This document shows, one piece after another, positions 46,861 through 55,810 of a stretch of 64,000 nucleotides of DNA. The notes beneath the pieces were generated by a model. The model had not been told where the DNA came from. It ran no database searches and saw only the letters and a list, made by a program, of their open reading frames with translations. How positions within the stretch are numbered: position 1 is the first letter of the stretch; each line of letters opens with the position of its first letter. The DNA is from Chondrinema litorale (GTDB lineage Bacteria; Bacteroidota; Bacteroidia; Cytophagales; Flammeovirgaceae), in the NCBI RefSeq assembly GCF_026250525.1, contig NZ_CP111043.1, forward strand, positions 1,539,421 through 1,603,420. Direction: 5' to 3'. Position numbers and translations under genes: made by a program.

Positions 46861-46906
46861 AAAAATTCACTTCCAAGACTTTGCAGCTACTTGAAAGTGA
46901 ATTTTT
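46861..46906 (-). terminator. Strong hairpin terminator between upxY and the rest of the locus
   Basis: A 17-bp stem with one mismatch (46861-46877 with 46890-46906) and a 12-nt loop, followed on the minus strand by T5, an A, and T5. It starts immediately after the upxY stop codon and would stop transcription before all 15 downstream genes. This makes it a likely attenuation site and target of antitermination by the UpxY protein. The mechanism is inferred. Confidence 0.85.
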
Positions 46907-47419
46907 CTATTGTATTCGTACTTGTTCTACTGGAATTTTTGCTATCATCTGAAAGCCTATATTTTCCAGTTCCAAGACTAAAGTATTATTCTTTAAATTC
47001 TTAATTATTCCTGATTGTCCTTTAAGTGTTCCTCCTTGGATTTCAACTCTTTGTCCGGGCTCTAATGTCTTTTTCCCTCCAACTTGAATACTACTTGTCT
47101 CAATCTCAGTATAGTTCTTTAACATATACTTGATAGCATCAATTTCTTCATCTCTTACTACAGCCTCACTACCAAGATATTTTACAAAAGCTACAACACC
47201 ATTTGTTTCAAGCACAGAATATTTATCATGCACCAAATCTATATTAACGAACAAATAAGAAGTAAATAAAGGAAGTAGTACTTTTTTCTTTCGATCGCTC
47301 CATTGTCTAATGGTCTCTCTTACAGGTAAGTAGGTTTGTATGCCTCTTTGTTCCAGCCTTTGACTTGCTTTCTTTTCTCCTCTGGGTGTAGTATAAACTA
47401 CATACCATTTCTTGTTCAT
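46907..47419 (-). CDS. UpxY/RfaH-like transcription antiterminator
   Basis: A 170-residue NusG paralogue. The NGN domain runs from KWYVVYTTPRGEKKASQRL through LPLFTSYLFVNID, and a C-terminal KOW motif is visible in LEPGQRVEIQGGTLKGQSG. In Bacteroides, UpxY proteins bind RNA polymerase at the start of their own capsule operon and let it pass early terminators. Here it is the first gene of the locus, and a strong terminator directly follows it. A TACATTTG box at 47481-47488 could be its promoter. No UpxZ-like inhibitor gene is seen. Confidence 0.92.
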   Translation of the reverse strand: MNKKWYVVYTTPRGEKKASQRLEQRGIQTYLPVRETIRQWSDRKKKVLLPLFTSYLFVNIDLVHDKYSVLETNGVVAFVKYLGSEAVVRDEEIDAIKYMLKNYTEIETSSIQVGGKKTLEPGQRVEIQGGTLKGQSGIIKNLKNNTLVLELENIGFQMIAKIPVEQVRIQ

Positions 47420-47824
47420 AGAAGCTTTCGTATTACTAAAAATAAGGATTAAACCTTCATGAAAAAATTACAATACGTTTCAAATGTAAAACTATCACTC
47501 AAAAAAGAAAAGGCTATATCTTTAAATTTTATTCACATTAAGAGTAATTAAAGAAATTTACGTGTAAGAATATTATCACATGTAAGTTTTTTTTTTGCTA
47601 TTGTTTACTTGAAGGAATCCAGAAAGCTATAGTAGCCTAAAAATAGCACTTTAATTACAAGTAATATTTTAATAAATTCTACCCTTTAATAAAACAGTAA
47701 TATAAACACCTAAATATTAGCAATTAAGACTATTAAAAGGTAATATTATTTCTGAAATTTGAGCATACCGCATAAAAAAACTAAATTACATATATTACGC
47801 TTCATATCAATTAAACTTTGTTAT
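47420..47824. other. Divergent promoter region of upxY and the secreted protein
   Basis: About 400 AT-rich bases. Contains the minus-strand TACATTTG box at 47481-47488 and the near-repeat ACGTGTAAG/ACATGTAAG at about 47560-47585. No further gene is supported; an in-frame TTG at 47759 was not chosen as start for the plus-strand gene. Confidence 0.5.
47481..47488 (-). promoter_or_regulatory. Promoter -7 element of the polysaccharide locus
   Basis: On the minus strand TACATTTG matches TAnnTTTG, with TTTT 19 bases upstream as a weak -33 element. Transcription would start near 47474, about 55 bases before upxY. Confidence 0.5.
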
Positions 47825-48424
47825 ATGAAACTTACAATTCTATCGTCTGCATTTTTCTTTCTAAATTTATTTTATGTAAATGCTCAAAATATACCTTCTC
47901 CAGAAGATCAAATTAAAGGAGCAATTTTAGCAGCACCAGATGAAAAAAGAACTGAGGTTACAGTAATCGGGTATAATAACAAAGGAGAGTTTACAATACT
48001 AAAACAAGGCAATAATGAATTAATTTGCCTTGCAGATGATCCTAGTAAAGATGGATTTAGCGTAGCTTGCTACCATAAAAATTTAGAACCTTTTATGGAG
48101 AGAGGCAGAGTATTAAAAGCTGAAGGTAAAAATGCTAAAGAAGTTTTTGATATTCGTGAAAAGGAAGCTAAGAGTGGTATGCTTAAAATGCCAGAAACCC
48201 CAACAACATTGCATGTACTCACAGGTGATGAAGGTTGTTTTGATCCAGAAACAGGAATAGCTGAAGGAGCTAATTTGCGCTATGTAGTTTACATACCATG
48301 GGCAACTGCAGAGAGTACAGGTTTACCATTAAGACCCATTATACCGGGCGGACCTTGGATAATGAACCCGGGAACTCATAGAGCACATATTATGATTACG
48401 CCACCACCACCATCAAATCAGTAA
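47825..48424 (+). CDS. Secreted hypothetical protein
   Basis: I do not recognise this 199-residue protein. Starting at the ATG at 47825 it has a clear signal peptide (KLTILSSAFFFLNLFYVNA, then Q); the longer frame from 47759 would hide it. The mature part includes ADDPSKDGFSVACYHKNLEP and a proline-rich C-terminus (IMITPPPP). Three Cys remain after cleavage. It may be a periplasmic or surface protein. It is divergent from the polysaccharide locus and convergent with the EnvC-like gene. Confidence 0.75.
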   Translation: MKLTILSSAFFFLNLFYVNAQNIPSPEDQIKGAILAAPDEKRTEVTVIGYNNKGEFTILKQGNNELICLADDPSKDGFSVACYHKNLEPFMERGRVLKAEGKNAKEVFDIREKEAKSGMLKMPETPTTLHVLTGDEGCFDPETGIAEGANLRYVVYIPWATAESTGLPLRPIIPGGPWIMNPGTHRAHIMITPPPPSNQ

Positions 48425-48447
48425 ATTTGAAGAATTGAAATTTGTAG

Positions 48448-49659
48448 CTATTCTAAGCTTAACCAATCTTCTGGATTAAGTTTACTTTGGTTGTGCCAAA
48501 CCTGAAACTGTAAAGAAGCAACGCCATCTTGATTATTAGCAACTGTACCAATTGGAGCTAATTGCTTAACTTGTTGACCGGGCTTTACTTTTACTTCTTG
48601 CAATCTTGCATATACTGTAAAGTACTCACCGTGTTGTAAAGTAACCATGTAATGCATTCCCGGTACTTTTGTTACAGCAACTACTTTACCTTCAAATACA
48701 GCATAAACATCTTCATTCTCTTTGGTAGTAATATCAACACCCAAATTATCCACCCAAATTTTTGCTAATACAGGATGCTCTTGCTTACCAAAGTGAGAAG
48801 AGATAAATCCTTCTTTCACTGGCCAGATAAGATTACTCTTATTTTCTTCAAAAATCTTTACACTTAATACTTCCTCGTTAGATGAGTTTGCAATTGTGTG
48901 ATACAAGCCATTTTCTTCACCAGTATTATTCTTAAGACTAGCTTTTAAAACTACAGCTAACTTTTTTTCTAATTCCTTAGCAGCTTCCTTTTCAGCAACC
49001 AATTGCTCTTTTAACTTTTTTTGTTCTTTTGAGAGGTTAGCAACTAGCGCTTGTTGTTTCTTCTTTAATATTAAAATTGCTCGCTGTTCCTTTTCTTCAG
49101 TTTTTAGTAGTTCTTCTCTAGTTAACTTATCGCTCTGTAATTGTCCTTGCTTTCTTGTAAGCATTTCTGTTACTACTACTATCTGATCTATTTGGTAACT
49201 TCTTGTTTCTTTGTATTGGTTTAAATAGTGAAACCTAGCTAATAGCTGATTAAAAGTTTCACTAGCAAAAAGGTATAAGATTTTATTGTAAGACCTAGAA
49301 GCTGTATTTTTTGATGAAAGATAAATCATAGATGCATACTCTTCCTTCAAGTCTTTTAAATCTCTATTTAATGCTAAAATAATTTCACCTGTTTCTTTTA
49401 TATCTTCCTCAATAAAAAACAATTCTTGATTTATACCAGCTACTAATGCTTTATGTTGGCTAAGTCTTGCATTTAAGGTTTTCAGCTTCAACAAGTTTGC
49501 TTGATGGTTTCCACTAATCTCACTATAAATCTTTTCTGTTTGAGTTATTTTAGCTAATAGTGCTTCTCGCTGTTTCTCTAAGGCAATACGCTGATCTTCT
49601 TGCCCAAAAAGCAAGTAATTAATCAACATAAAAAAGAGAAACAGGAAAACTCTGCGCAT
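48448..49659 (-). CDS. EnvC-like murein hydrolase activator (coiled coil plus degenerate LytM)
   Basis: A 403-residue exported protein with a signal peptide (RVFLFLFFMLINYLLFG), long coiled-coil segments (about residues 22-245), and a C-terminal LytM/M23-type domain (about 275-403). The zinc-binding residues of active M23 peptidases are missing: the usual N-H-G-x-D reads NLGVD, the Y-x-H-L motif reads YARL, and the L-H-F-E motif reads LQFQ. It is therefore probably an amidase activator like E. coli EnvC, working at the division septum, not a peptidase. No ftsEX genes lie nearby. Confidence 0.9.
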   Translation of the reverse strand: MRRVFLFLFFMLINYLLFGQEDQRIALEKQREALLAKITQTEKIYSEISGNHQANLLKLKTLNARLSQHKALVAGINQELFFIEEDIKETGEIILALNRDLKDLKEEYASMIYLSSKNTASRSYNKILYLFASETFNQLLARFHYLNQYKETRSYQIDQIVVVTEMLTRKQGQLQSDKLTREELLKTEEKEQRAILILKKKQQALVANLSKEQKKLKEQLVAEKEAAKELEKKLAVVLKASLKNNTGEENGLYHTIANSSNEEVLSVKIFEENKSNLIWPVKEGFISSHFGKQEHPVLAKIWVDNLGVDITTKENEDVYAVFEGKVVAVTKVPGMHYMVTLQHGEYFTVYARLQEVKVKPGQQVKQLAPIGTVANNQDGVASLQFQVWHNQSKLNPEDWLSLE

Positions 49660-49901
49660 ACCAGTATTACACTTATATAAAATAGGTTTATTTACACTTA
49701 AGAATTCAAAACCATGCCCTATTCAAAAATATTCATAGAACTAAGTTTTTTTTGCGGATTTTTAAGGATTGGTTGACAGGATAACGTAATGATTTAAATT
49801 TTATCTTTAAGCTATTACACTTATTCAACTGCCTGTGTTAATATTGCTATTTATAAGATTGGATATTATTTGATGTAATAAGGACTTAAAAGCAAATTTA
49901 A

Positions 49902-50996
49902 GTGAAAAAAGTTTTATTTATAGACCGCGACGGGACCTTAATTGTAGAACCACCAGAAGATTTTCAGGTAGATTCCCTAGAAAAACTGGCTTTTATTCCC
50001 AAATCCATTATATCACTTCATAAAATAGCTAAAGAGTTAGATTATGAACTTGTAATGGTCACTAATCAAGATGGGCTTGGGACAGACAGTTTCCCCGAAG
50101 ATACATTCTGGCCAGCACAAAACAAAATGCTGCAAACTTTTGAAGGAGAAGGCATTGCTTTTTCAGAAATCTTAATTGACAAAACATTTGAGCATGAAAA
50201 TGCTCCAACAAGAAAACCAAGAACTGGCCTTTTAGAAAAATACATAAAAGGTGACTACGACTTAGCAAATTCATTTGTAATTGGTGATAGAAAGACTGAT
50301 GTAGAGTTGGCTAAAAATCTTGGTGCTCAAGCAATTTATTTTTCTGAAGAATCTCTAGATACGGCTGCACTTTGTACAAGTGATTGGGACAAAATCTATA
50401 ACTACTTAAAATTTCCTGAAAGAAAGTCTACTGTAGTTAGAAATACATCTGAGACTCAAATTAGTATTGAGTTAAATGTTGATGGAACAGGAAAATCTGA
50501 CATACAAACAGGTTTAGGCTTTTTTGACCATATGCTAGACCAACTAGCCAGACATGGTAACTGTGATTTATTTATTAAAGTAAATGGAGATTTACATATA
50601 GATGAGCACCATACCATCGAAGATACTGCTTTAGCACTAGGGGAGGCATTTTTAAAAGCACTTGGCAACAAAAAGGGTATTTATAGATATGGCTTCTTAC
50701 TACCAATGGACGAATCTTTAGCTCAAGTTGCCATTGATTTTTCAGGTCGAAACTGGTTAGTTTGGGATGCCGAATTCTCTAGAGAAAAAATTGGAGAAAT
50801 GCCCACTGAAATGTTTTTCCACTTTTTCAAATCTTTTACAGATACCGCAAAGTGTAATTTAAACATTAAGGTAGAGGGAGATAACGAGCATCACAAAATT
50901 GAAGCTATTTTTAAAGCTTTTGCAAAAGCAATAAGAATGGCTGTTCAAAGAGACCCATATAGCGATCGCATTCCTAGTACAAAAGGCACACTATAA
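49902..50996 (+). CDS. hisB: Bifunctional histidinol-phosphatase / imidazoleglycerol-phosphate dehydratase
   Basis: A 364-residue two-domain enzyme for steps 7 and 9 of histidine synthesis. The N-terminal HAD phosphatase has FIDRDGTLI near residue 6 (nucleophile and acid aspartates) and [16 protein letters not shown] near residue 127. The C-terminal dehydratase has [15 protein letters not shown] near residue 204 and [16 protein letters not shown] near residue 228, holding the Mn-binding histidines. The start is a GTG at 49902; no upstream ATG is available. No other his gene is nearby, although hisB is usually in a his operon. Confidence 0.95.
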   Translation: MKKVLFIDRDGTLIVEPPEDFQVDSLEKLAFIPKSIISLHKIAKELDYELVMVTNQDGLGTDSFPEDTFWPAQNKMLQTFEGEGIAFSEILIDKTFEHENAPTRKPRTGLLEKYIKGDYDLANSFVIGDRKTDVELAKNLGAQAIYFSEESLDTAALCTSDWDKIYNYLKFPERKSTVVRNTSETQISIELNVDGTGKSDIQTGLGFFDHMLDQLARHGNCDLFIKVNGDLHIDEHHTIEDTALALGEAFLKALGNKKGIYRYGFLLPMDESLAQVAIDFSGRNWLVWDAEFSREKIGEMPTEMFFHFFKSFTDTAKCNLNIKVEGDNEHHKIEAIFKAFAKAIRMAVQRDPYSDRIPSTKGTL

Positions 50997-50999
50997 ACG

Positions 51000-51338
51000 C
51001 TACATCGTATTAATAACCTTTTTCTTTTTGTTTTTTTTCTTTTTGAATAAACCATAAAGAAAAGGTTTTTTTCCCCTTTTGCGCTTCTCTATCTTTCTTT
51101 TGCTAACATCCTTGCCTTTGTGTTTTTCTCCATATCGTAAATGTTGCTTTCTCCACTTCCACCATGCCTTACCTCTATAAAGTTCTCCGTCGTGGTAATG
51201 CTGCGCCCTTACCATACAACCACTACCTCCTTTAGAAGTAGGTTGTAGAGGACAGAGTTTTGGATTACAAGATTGTAATGCAAGTATGAGCAGTAAAAAG
51301 CCTAAAAGTTTTATACTAAAAAATGATCGGGTCTCCAT
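51000..51338 (-). CDS. Small very basic lipoprotein-like protein
   Basis: A 112-residue protein of unknown function. It starts with a lipoprotein-type signal (LLGFLLLILALQSC, lipobox Cys at about residue 24), then CNPKLCPLQPTSKGG and a GCMV, and ends in a very Lys/Arg-rich tail (KKPFLYGLFKKKKNKKKK). Such tails are common in small Cytophagales lipoproteins and may contact the wall or membrane lipids. It is convergent with hisB, with three bases between the stops. Confidence 0.7.
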   Translation of the reverse strand: METRSFFSIKLLGFLLLILALQSCNPKLCPLQPTSKGGSGCMVRAQHYHDGELYRGKAWWKWRKQHLRYGEKHKGKDVSKRKIEKRKRGKKPFLYGLFKKKKNKKKKVINTM

Positions 51339-51504
51339 AAAAAATATCTACAATAAACTGCGAAGATTGCTTTTATGTTCAACTTAAACGAACATATACC
51401 AACAATCTTCTAATTAGTTATGTCTTTATCTTATCGTTTGAAAAGAACAAAATTCATAACATTTTATTTACTTTAGTTAAAAAATAACAAGCATTATACC
51501 TTTT

Positions 51505-52269
51505 ATGAAAATAAACTTTTTTAAATATCAGGGAACGGGAAACGATTTTGTCATGATTGATGACAGAAATGAGCAGTTTGATAAAAACAATCAGGCATTG
51601 GTAGCATCACTTTGCCAGCGAAGATTTGGGATTGGAGCCGATGGTTTAATTCTACTGAGAAAGCACGACACTACCGATTTTGAAATGGTATATTTCAATG
51701 CAGATGGCAAAGAAGGATCTTTGTGCGGCAATGGAGGAAGATGTACAGTGCAATTCGCTTATGACTTAGAAATATTTAAAGAACACACAACATTTTTAGC
51801 AGCAGATGGCTTACACGAAGCATATATAAAAGACGGACTTGTTGCTTTAAAAATGGGCAATGTGGATAGTATAGATAAAATTAGTGCAGATGCTTTTGCT
51901 GATACTGGCTCACCACATTATCTAAAATATGTAAATGATATTGAAAATTTCCCAGTTTATTCTGAAGGAAAAAGCATTAGACATTCTTACAGACCTGAAG
52001 GAACAAATGTAAACTTTTTGGAAATCTTAGGAGAAGAACTTTTTGTAAGAACATTCGAAAGAGGAGTTGAAGACGAAACTTGGTCTTGTGGAACTGGTGT
52101 GACTGCAGCAGCTTTATTTGCTTCTGAAAAAATGGGGACTAATAATATTGCTATAAAAACAAAAGGTGGTTCGCTCAATGTAAGCTTTGAGAAAAATGAT
52201 GGCAGATACGAAAATATTTACCTCACTGGTCCAGCTAAAAAAGTTTTTTTTGGTAGCATTGAAATATAA
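51505..52269 (+). CDS. dapF: Diaminopimelate epimerase
   Basis: Converts LL- to meso-diaminopimelate for lysine and peptidoglycan. The 254-residue protein has FFKYQGTGNDFVMID at the start, the first catalytic Cys in SLCGNGGRCTVQFAYD near residue 72, and the second in ETWSCGTGVTAAAL near residue 195. Both cysteines of the two-base mechanism are present. The length fits the family. It stands alone, with no other dap gene nearby. Confidence 0.96.
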   Translation: MKINFFKYQGTGNDFVMIDDRNEQFDKNNQALVASLCQRRFGIGADGLILLRKHDTTDFEMVYFNADGKEGSLCGNGGRCTVQFAYDLEIFKEHTTFLAADGLHEAYIKDGLVALKMGNVDSIDKISADAFADTGSPHYLKYVNDIENFPVYSEGKSIRHSYRPEGTNVNFLEILGEELFVRTFERGVEDETWSCGTGVTAAALFASEKMGTNNIAIKTKGGSLNVSFEKNDGRYENIYLTGPAKKVFFGSIEI

Positions 52270-52527
52270 GTACAAAACTGAAATGTTTTCATTTATTAAG
52301 TATGTAGGTAAACAAACTTGCGTTCAAATTATTTAACTTAGGCATTATAATAACCTATCACTAAATTCAAACTTCAAAAAGAATTTATTTTTCTGTTCAT
52401 TTGTTTGAATAGAAATAAAGAGTTTCCAACTATTCTATCAAATTTTTGGTCTTTTAAGATAATAGTCTTTCCAGACCATTTTTCGTCTGTTGACAACCAC
52501 TTTTTATAATTTTTTATAAGAATATCC

Positions 52528-54564
52528 ATGACAACCAGAAGAATTTATTCAGCATTTATACTACTGGCAGCATTTACCTTTTTTGGTTGTGCATCAGCTT
52601 ACAAATCAGCTGAAAACAAAATTAAACAAGGCAACTACGAAGGTGCTATTGCTCAGTACAACAAAATACTGGCTGAAGCAAAAGATGAGGTTCTAAAAGC
52701 AAAGTCGAACTATATGATTGGTGAAGCTTACAGACTTTCAAACAGAATGGAACTGGCTGAACCTCATTACAGAAAAGCATATGTGAGCAAAAAAGTTGAA
52801 GATGAAAATTTACTTTATCACTATGCATTTGCTTTAAAGAATACTGGTAATTATGAATCGGCTCAAAAAGGTTTTACTAAATATGTACAAGAAGGTACAG
52901 ATTACAACCAAACAAGAAGAGCTAGAGAAGAGATAGAAGCACTCAAAGAAGTTGAAAAACTGGCTCAGCCAAATAAATACATCACTATAGAAAACTGTGA
53001 TGCACTCAATACTGAAAGTGCTGAATTTTCTCCGGTTTTATTTGAAGACAAATTGGTTTTTACTAGCAATAGAAACAGCCAAGTAGTTTATGAAGCTACT
53101 GGTAAAGGTTTTCATGATTTATTCTACTACGACCTCAAAAAAAATGAGAATTGCTCAGGTGTAGCTACTCCATTTAATGAAGCAATTAATATAGATGGTT
53201 TTCACGAAGCATCTCCAACTTTTACCAGAAACGGAAGAGTAATGATTTTCGCTAGAAGTAATAGCGGAAAAAATAAAGATTTAGTAAGAGATGTAAAGCT
53301 TTACTATTCAACTTTTGATGGCGAACAGTGGTCTGAAGCAAAAATACTTTATCCAGTAAGTAGCGAAAATTCTGATAGCTGGGATGCTTGTCCTGCATTA
53401 ACTGCAGATGGTAAAAGATTATATTTTGCATCAAACAGAGCTGGTGGCTATGGAGGATTAGACCTCTACCGTTCAGACATCCAAGCTAATGGACAATGGA
53501 GCAGACCAAGAAATATGGGTAAAGTTGTAAATAGTAGAGGTAACGATATGTTCCCATTTGTAACTAAAGCTGGTGAATTGTATTTCGCTTCTGATGGACA
53601 CCCTGGTTTAGGTAGCCTAGATTTATTTAGAGCAACAAGAAGAGATGGAGAAATTAAAATAATGAATATGGGTGCTCCTATTAACTCTACTTCAGACGAT
53701 TTTGCACTTACTTTGTTAACTCCTAAATCTGGTTATTTTTCCTCTAATAGAACTACTGATGGAGCAAAAGGCGATGATGATATTTTCTATTTCGAAGATA
53801 ACTCTCCTGAAGTTAAAACTGTTAATTACTACCTCGCCGGAACCAGTTTTGTTGAAGAAGACATAAACAGAACGCTACTACCAAATGTAGATATGAAACT
53901 GTATGATGAAAGAGGAACTTTAATGGCAACAACTAAGTCAGATTCTATTGGTAGATTTAAGTTTGATGTAAAACTGGATATTGGTTACGACTATACAGTA
54001 GTGGCAAATAAAGCAACTTTCATTACTGATAATAAAATATTTTCTACCATTGGTAAAGGCGTACCAGAAGAAGAATTAGTTGACTCTGTTACAAATATTA
54101 CTTTTGAAACTGATGTAATTCTATACCAAAACATCTTTGCTGATCTTGAAATTGAAGACGGTGGTGGTGAAGATGGCAATGGCAGGCCAACTATTGTTCT
54201 AGAAGGCATTTTATATGATTTCGATGATTGGAGAATTAGACCAGATGCAGCAAGAGAACTAGATAAACTAGTTGCTTACCTAAAAAGTAGAGATAAGATT
54301 CGTGTTGAGCTTGGCTCACATACTGATGCTAGAGGTAGAGGAGCATATAACATGAAACTCTCTAAAAGAAGAGCCGAGTCTGCAGTTGAGTACATCGTAA
54401 CTCAGGGTATCGATCCTACTCGTATTGAAGCTAAGGGTTATGGTAAAACCCAGCTTTTAATCCCGAATGCCATTTCAGAAGAAGAACATCAGCAAAACCG
54501 TCGTACAACAGTTACAATTATTGGTACTGTAGACGATTTAGAAAATAACAATAAGGAAGAATAA
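52528..54564 (+). CDS. PorE-like OmpA lipoprotein (TPR, PD40 propeller, CRD, OmpA)
   Basis: A 678-residue lipoprotein (lipobox FFGCAS, Cys at about residue 21). Domains in order: TPR-like repeats (30-140), a WD40-like/PD40 beta-propeller (about 170-420; DACPALTADGKRLYFASN is one blade), a carboxypeptidase-regulatory-like beta domain (about 440-520; LPNVDMKLYDERGTL), and a C-terminal OmpA peptidoglycan-binding domain (ELGSHTDARGRGAYNMKLSK, with the Asp and Arg that bind DAP). This order is that of PorE from the type IX secretion system, which anchors the machine to the wall. Cytophagales often have several such proteins, so the T9SS role is inferred. Confidence 0.88.
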   Translation: MTTRRIYSAFILLAAFTFFGCASAYKSAENKIKQGNYEGAIAQYNKILAEAKDEVLKAKSNYMIGEAYRLSNRMELAEPHYRKAYVSKKVEDENLLYHYAFALKNTGNYESAQKGFTKYVQEGTDYNQTRRAREEIEALKEVEKLAQPNKYITIENCDALNTESAEFSPVLFEDKLVFTSNRNSQVVYEATGKGFHDLFYYDLKKNENCSGVATPFNEAINIDGFHEASPTFTRNGRVMIFARSNSGKNKDLVRDVKLYYSTFDGEQWSEAKILYPVSSENSDSWDACPALTADGKRLYFASNRAGGYGGLDLYRSDIQANGQWSRPRNMGKVVNSRGNDMFPFVTKAGELYFASDGHPGLGSLDLFRATRRDGEIKIMNMGAPINSTSDDFALTLLTPKSGYFSSNRTTDGAKGDDDIFYFEDNSPEVKTVNYYLAGTSFVEEDINRTLLPNVDMKLYDERGTLMATTKSDSIGRFKFDVKLDIGYDYTVVANKATFITDNKIFSTIGKGVPEEELVDSVTNITFETDVILYQNIFADLEIEDGGGEDGNGRPTIVLEGILYDFDDWRIRPDAARELDKLVAYLKSRDKIRVELGSHTDARGRGAYNMKLSKRRAESAVEYIVTQGIDPTRIEAKGYGKTQLLIPNAISEEEHQQNRRTTVTIIGTVDDLENNNKEE

Positions 54565-54582
54565 GAATTCTAAATCAACAAT

Positions 54583-54618
54583 AAAAAAGGAATCTGTCTA
54601 AGTACAGATTCCTTTTTT
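54583..54618 (+). terminator. Rho-independent terminator of the OmpA gene
   Basis: A 15-bp perfect stem AAAAAAGGAATCTGT/ACAGATTCCTTTTTT with a 6-nt loop and a T run, about 18 bases after the stop codon. Confidence 0.9.
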
Positions 54619-54719
54619 ATTTTCCTCTTATCACTACTTACTCCTTCTTATAGAATTCACTTTTATTTTTAGTGTTTTTTTAATTATTCTAGCATAAAAA
54701 ATCATTATCAGACTACAAC

Positions 54720-55784
54720 ATGAGATTCCCAATTAATATAAACAAAAGTGTACTTTATTGGATTTGCCAAATTAGCTTTTGGACTTTCGTAGGTTTATTT
54801 ACGCTGCTCACTTACTTTATCCAAAATCAAACACTTACTACTTATACTGTAATTGATACTCTTTTTACTATGATATGCCTTTTTGGTGTTTCGCATTTTT
54901 ATAGGTATATCATCATAAAAAGAAACTGGTTAAAACTTCTATTTCCAAAGCTTTTTCCCAGAATAATCTTAGTTACTTTATTAATCGCCATCTTCACAAC
55001 GCCATTTAACCTTATCTCTTCATATATTTTTAATATTGAAACATTTAAGATAAACACGACTGATATTGTCAATAACATCATTACCTTATACATTTTCTAT
55101 TTCTTCTGGACTTTCGGTTACTTCTTTTATCACTATGTTTCTAATTATAACCGAAACCTAAAATGGGAAGCAATGATCAACGAGTTTGAGTTAAACCAGC
55201 TCAAGTCTCAGTTGAATCCTCACTTTATATTTAACGCATTAAACACTGTTAAAGCACTTGTAGACGAAGATCCTAAAAAAGCAAAGAGTTCCATTAACCA
55301 ATTATCAAACATCCTTAGAAATTCTTTAATGATGGATAAGAAAAAGGTTATTCCTTTTGCAGAAGAAATGGAAATTGTAAAAGACTATCTAGCTCTAGAA
55401 GGCACTCGCTACGAAGAAAGACTTCATGTAGAATATGCTATTGACGATAGTGCTCTTTGCTATAAAGTACCTCCTATGATGCTCCAAACAATTGTTGAAA
55501 ACGGCATTAAACATGGTATTTCCAGACTCAAAAATGGTGGTACAATTAGTATTAATACAGAAGTTGAAGGAGAATTTTTAAAATTAAAAATCCGAAATTC
55601 TGGTAAATACGACCCAAAACCTGATAGAAAAGAAGGTTATGGGCTAAAAAGTACCAGGCAAAGACTTGACTTACTCTATCATCAAAAAGCGTCTTTTAAT
55701 ATTAATAATGATGGAAAAGAAGGAGTGTTAACAGAGATTATCTTACCCAAATGGGATGAAAGCGAAATCTCTGTTTCAAGATAA
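54720..55784 (+). CDS. LytS-type sensor histidine kinase
   Basis: A 354-residue membrane kinase. Four hydrophobic helices fill about residues 12-140. The His-kinase region has QLKSQLNPHFIFNALNTVKA, where the His of NPHF is the phosphorylation site. The ATPase part has LQTIVENGIKHGI (N box) and YGLKSTRQRLDLLY (G box). In the family it signals to a LytTR-domain response regulator. No regulator gene follows; the next genes are on the other strand, so the partner must be elsewhere. Confidence 0.92.
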   Translation: MRFPININKSVLYWICQISFWTFVGLFTLLTYFIQNQTLTTYTVIDTLFTMICLFGVSHFYRYIIIKRNWLKLLFPKLFPRIILVTLLIAIFTTPFNLISSYIFNIETFKINTTDIVNNIITLYIFYFFWTFGYFFYHYVSNYNRNLKWEAMINEFELNQLKSQLNPHFIFNALNTVKALVDEDPKKAKSSINQLSNILRNSLMMDKKKVIPFAEEMEIVKDYLALEGTRYEERLHVEYAIDDSALCYKVPPMMLQTIVENGIKHGISRLKNGGTISINTEVEGEFLKLKIRNSGKYDPKPDRKEGYGLKSTRQRLDLLYHQKASFNINNDGKEGVLTEIILPKWDESEISVSR

Positions 55785-55810
55785 CTTCCAGTTTATAAGC
55801 TACTCACAAA

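Noticed and set aside
30581..47419. Secondary-metabolite cluster
   Set aside because: All genes fit a Wzx/Wzy surface-polysaccharide pathway; no polyketide, peptide or terpene synthase is present.
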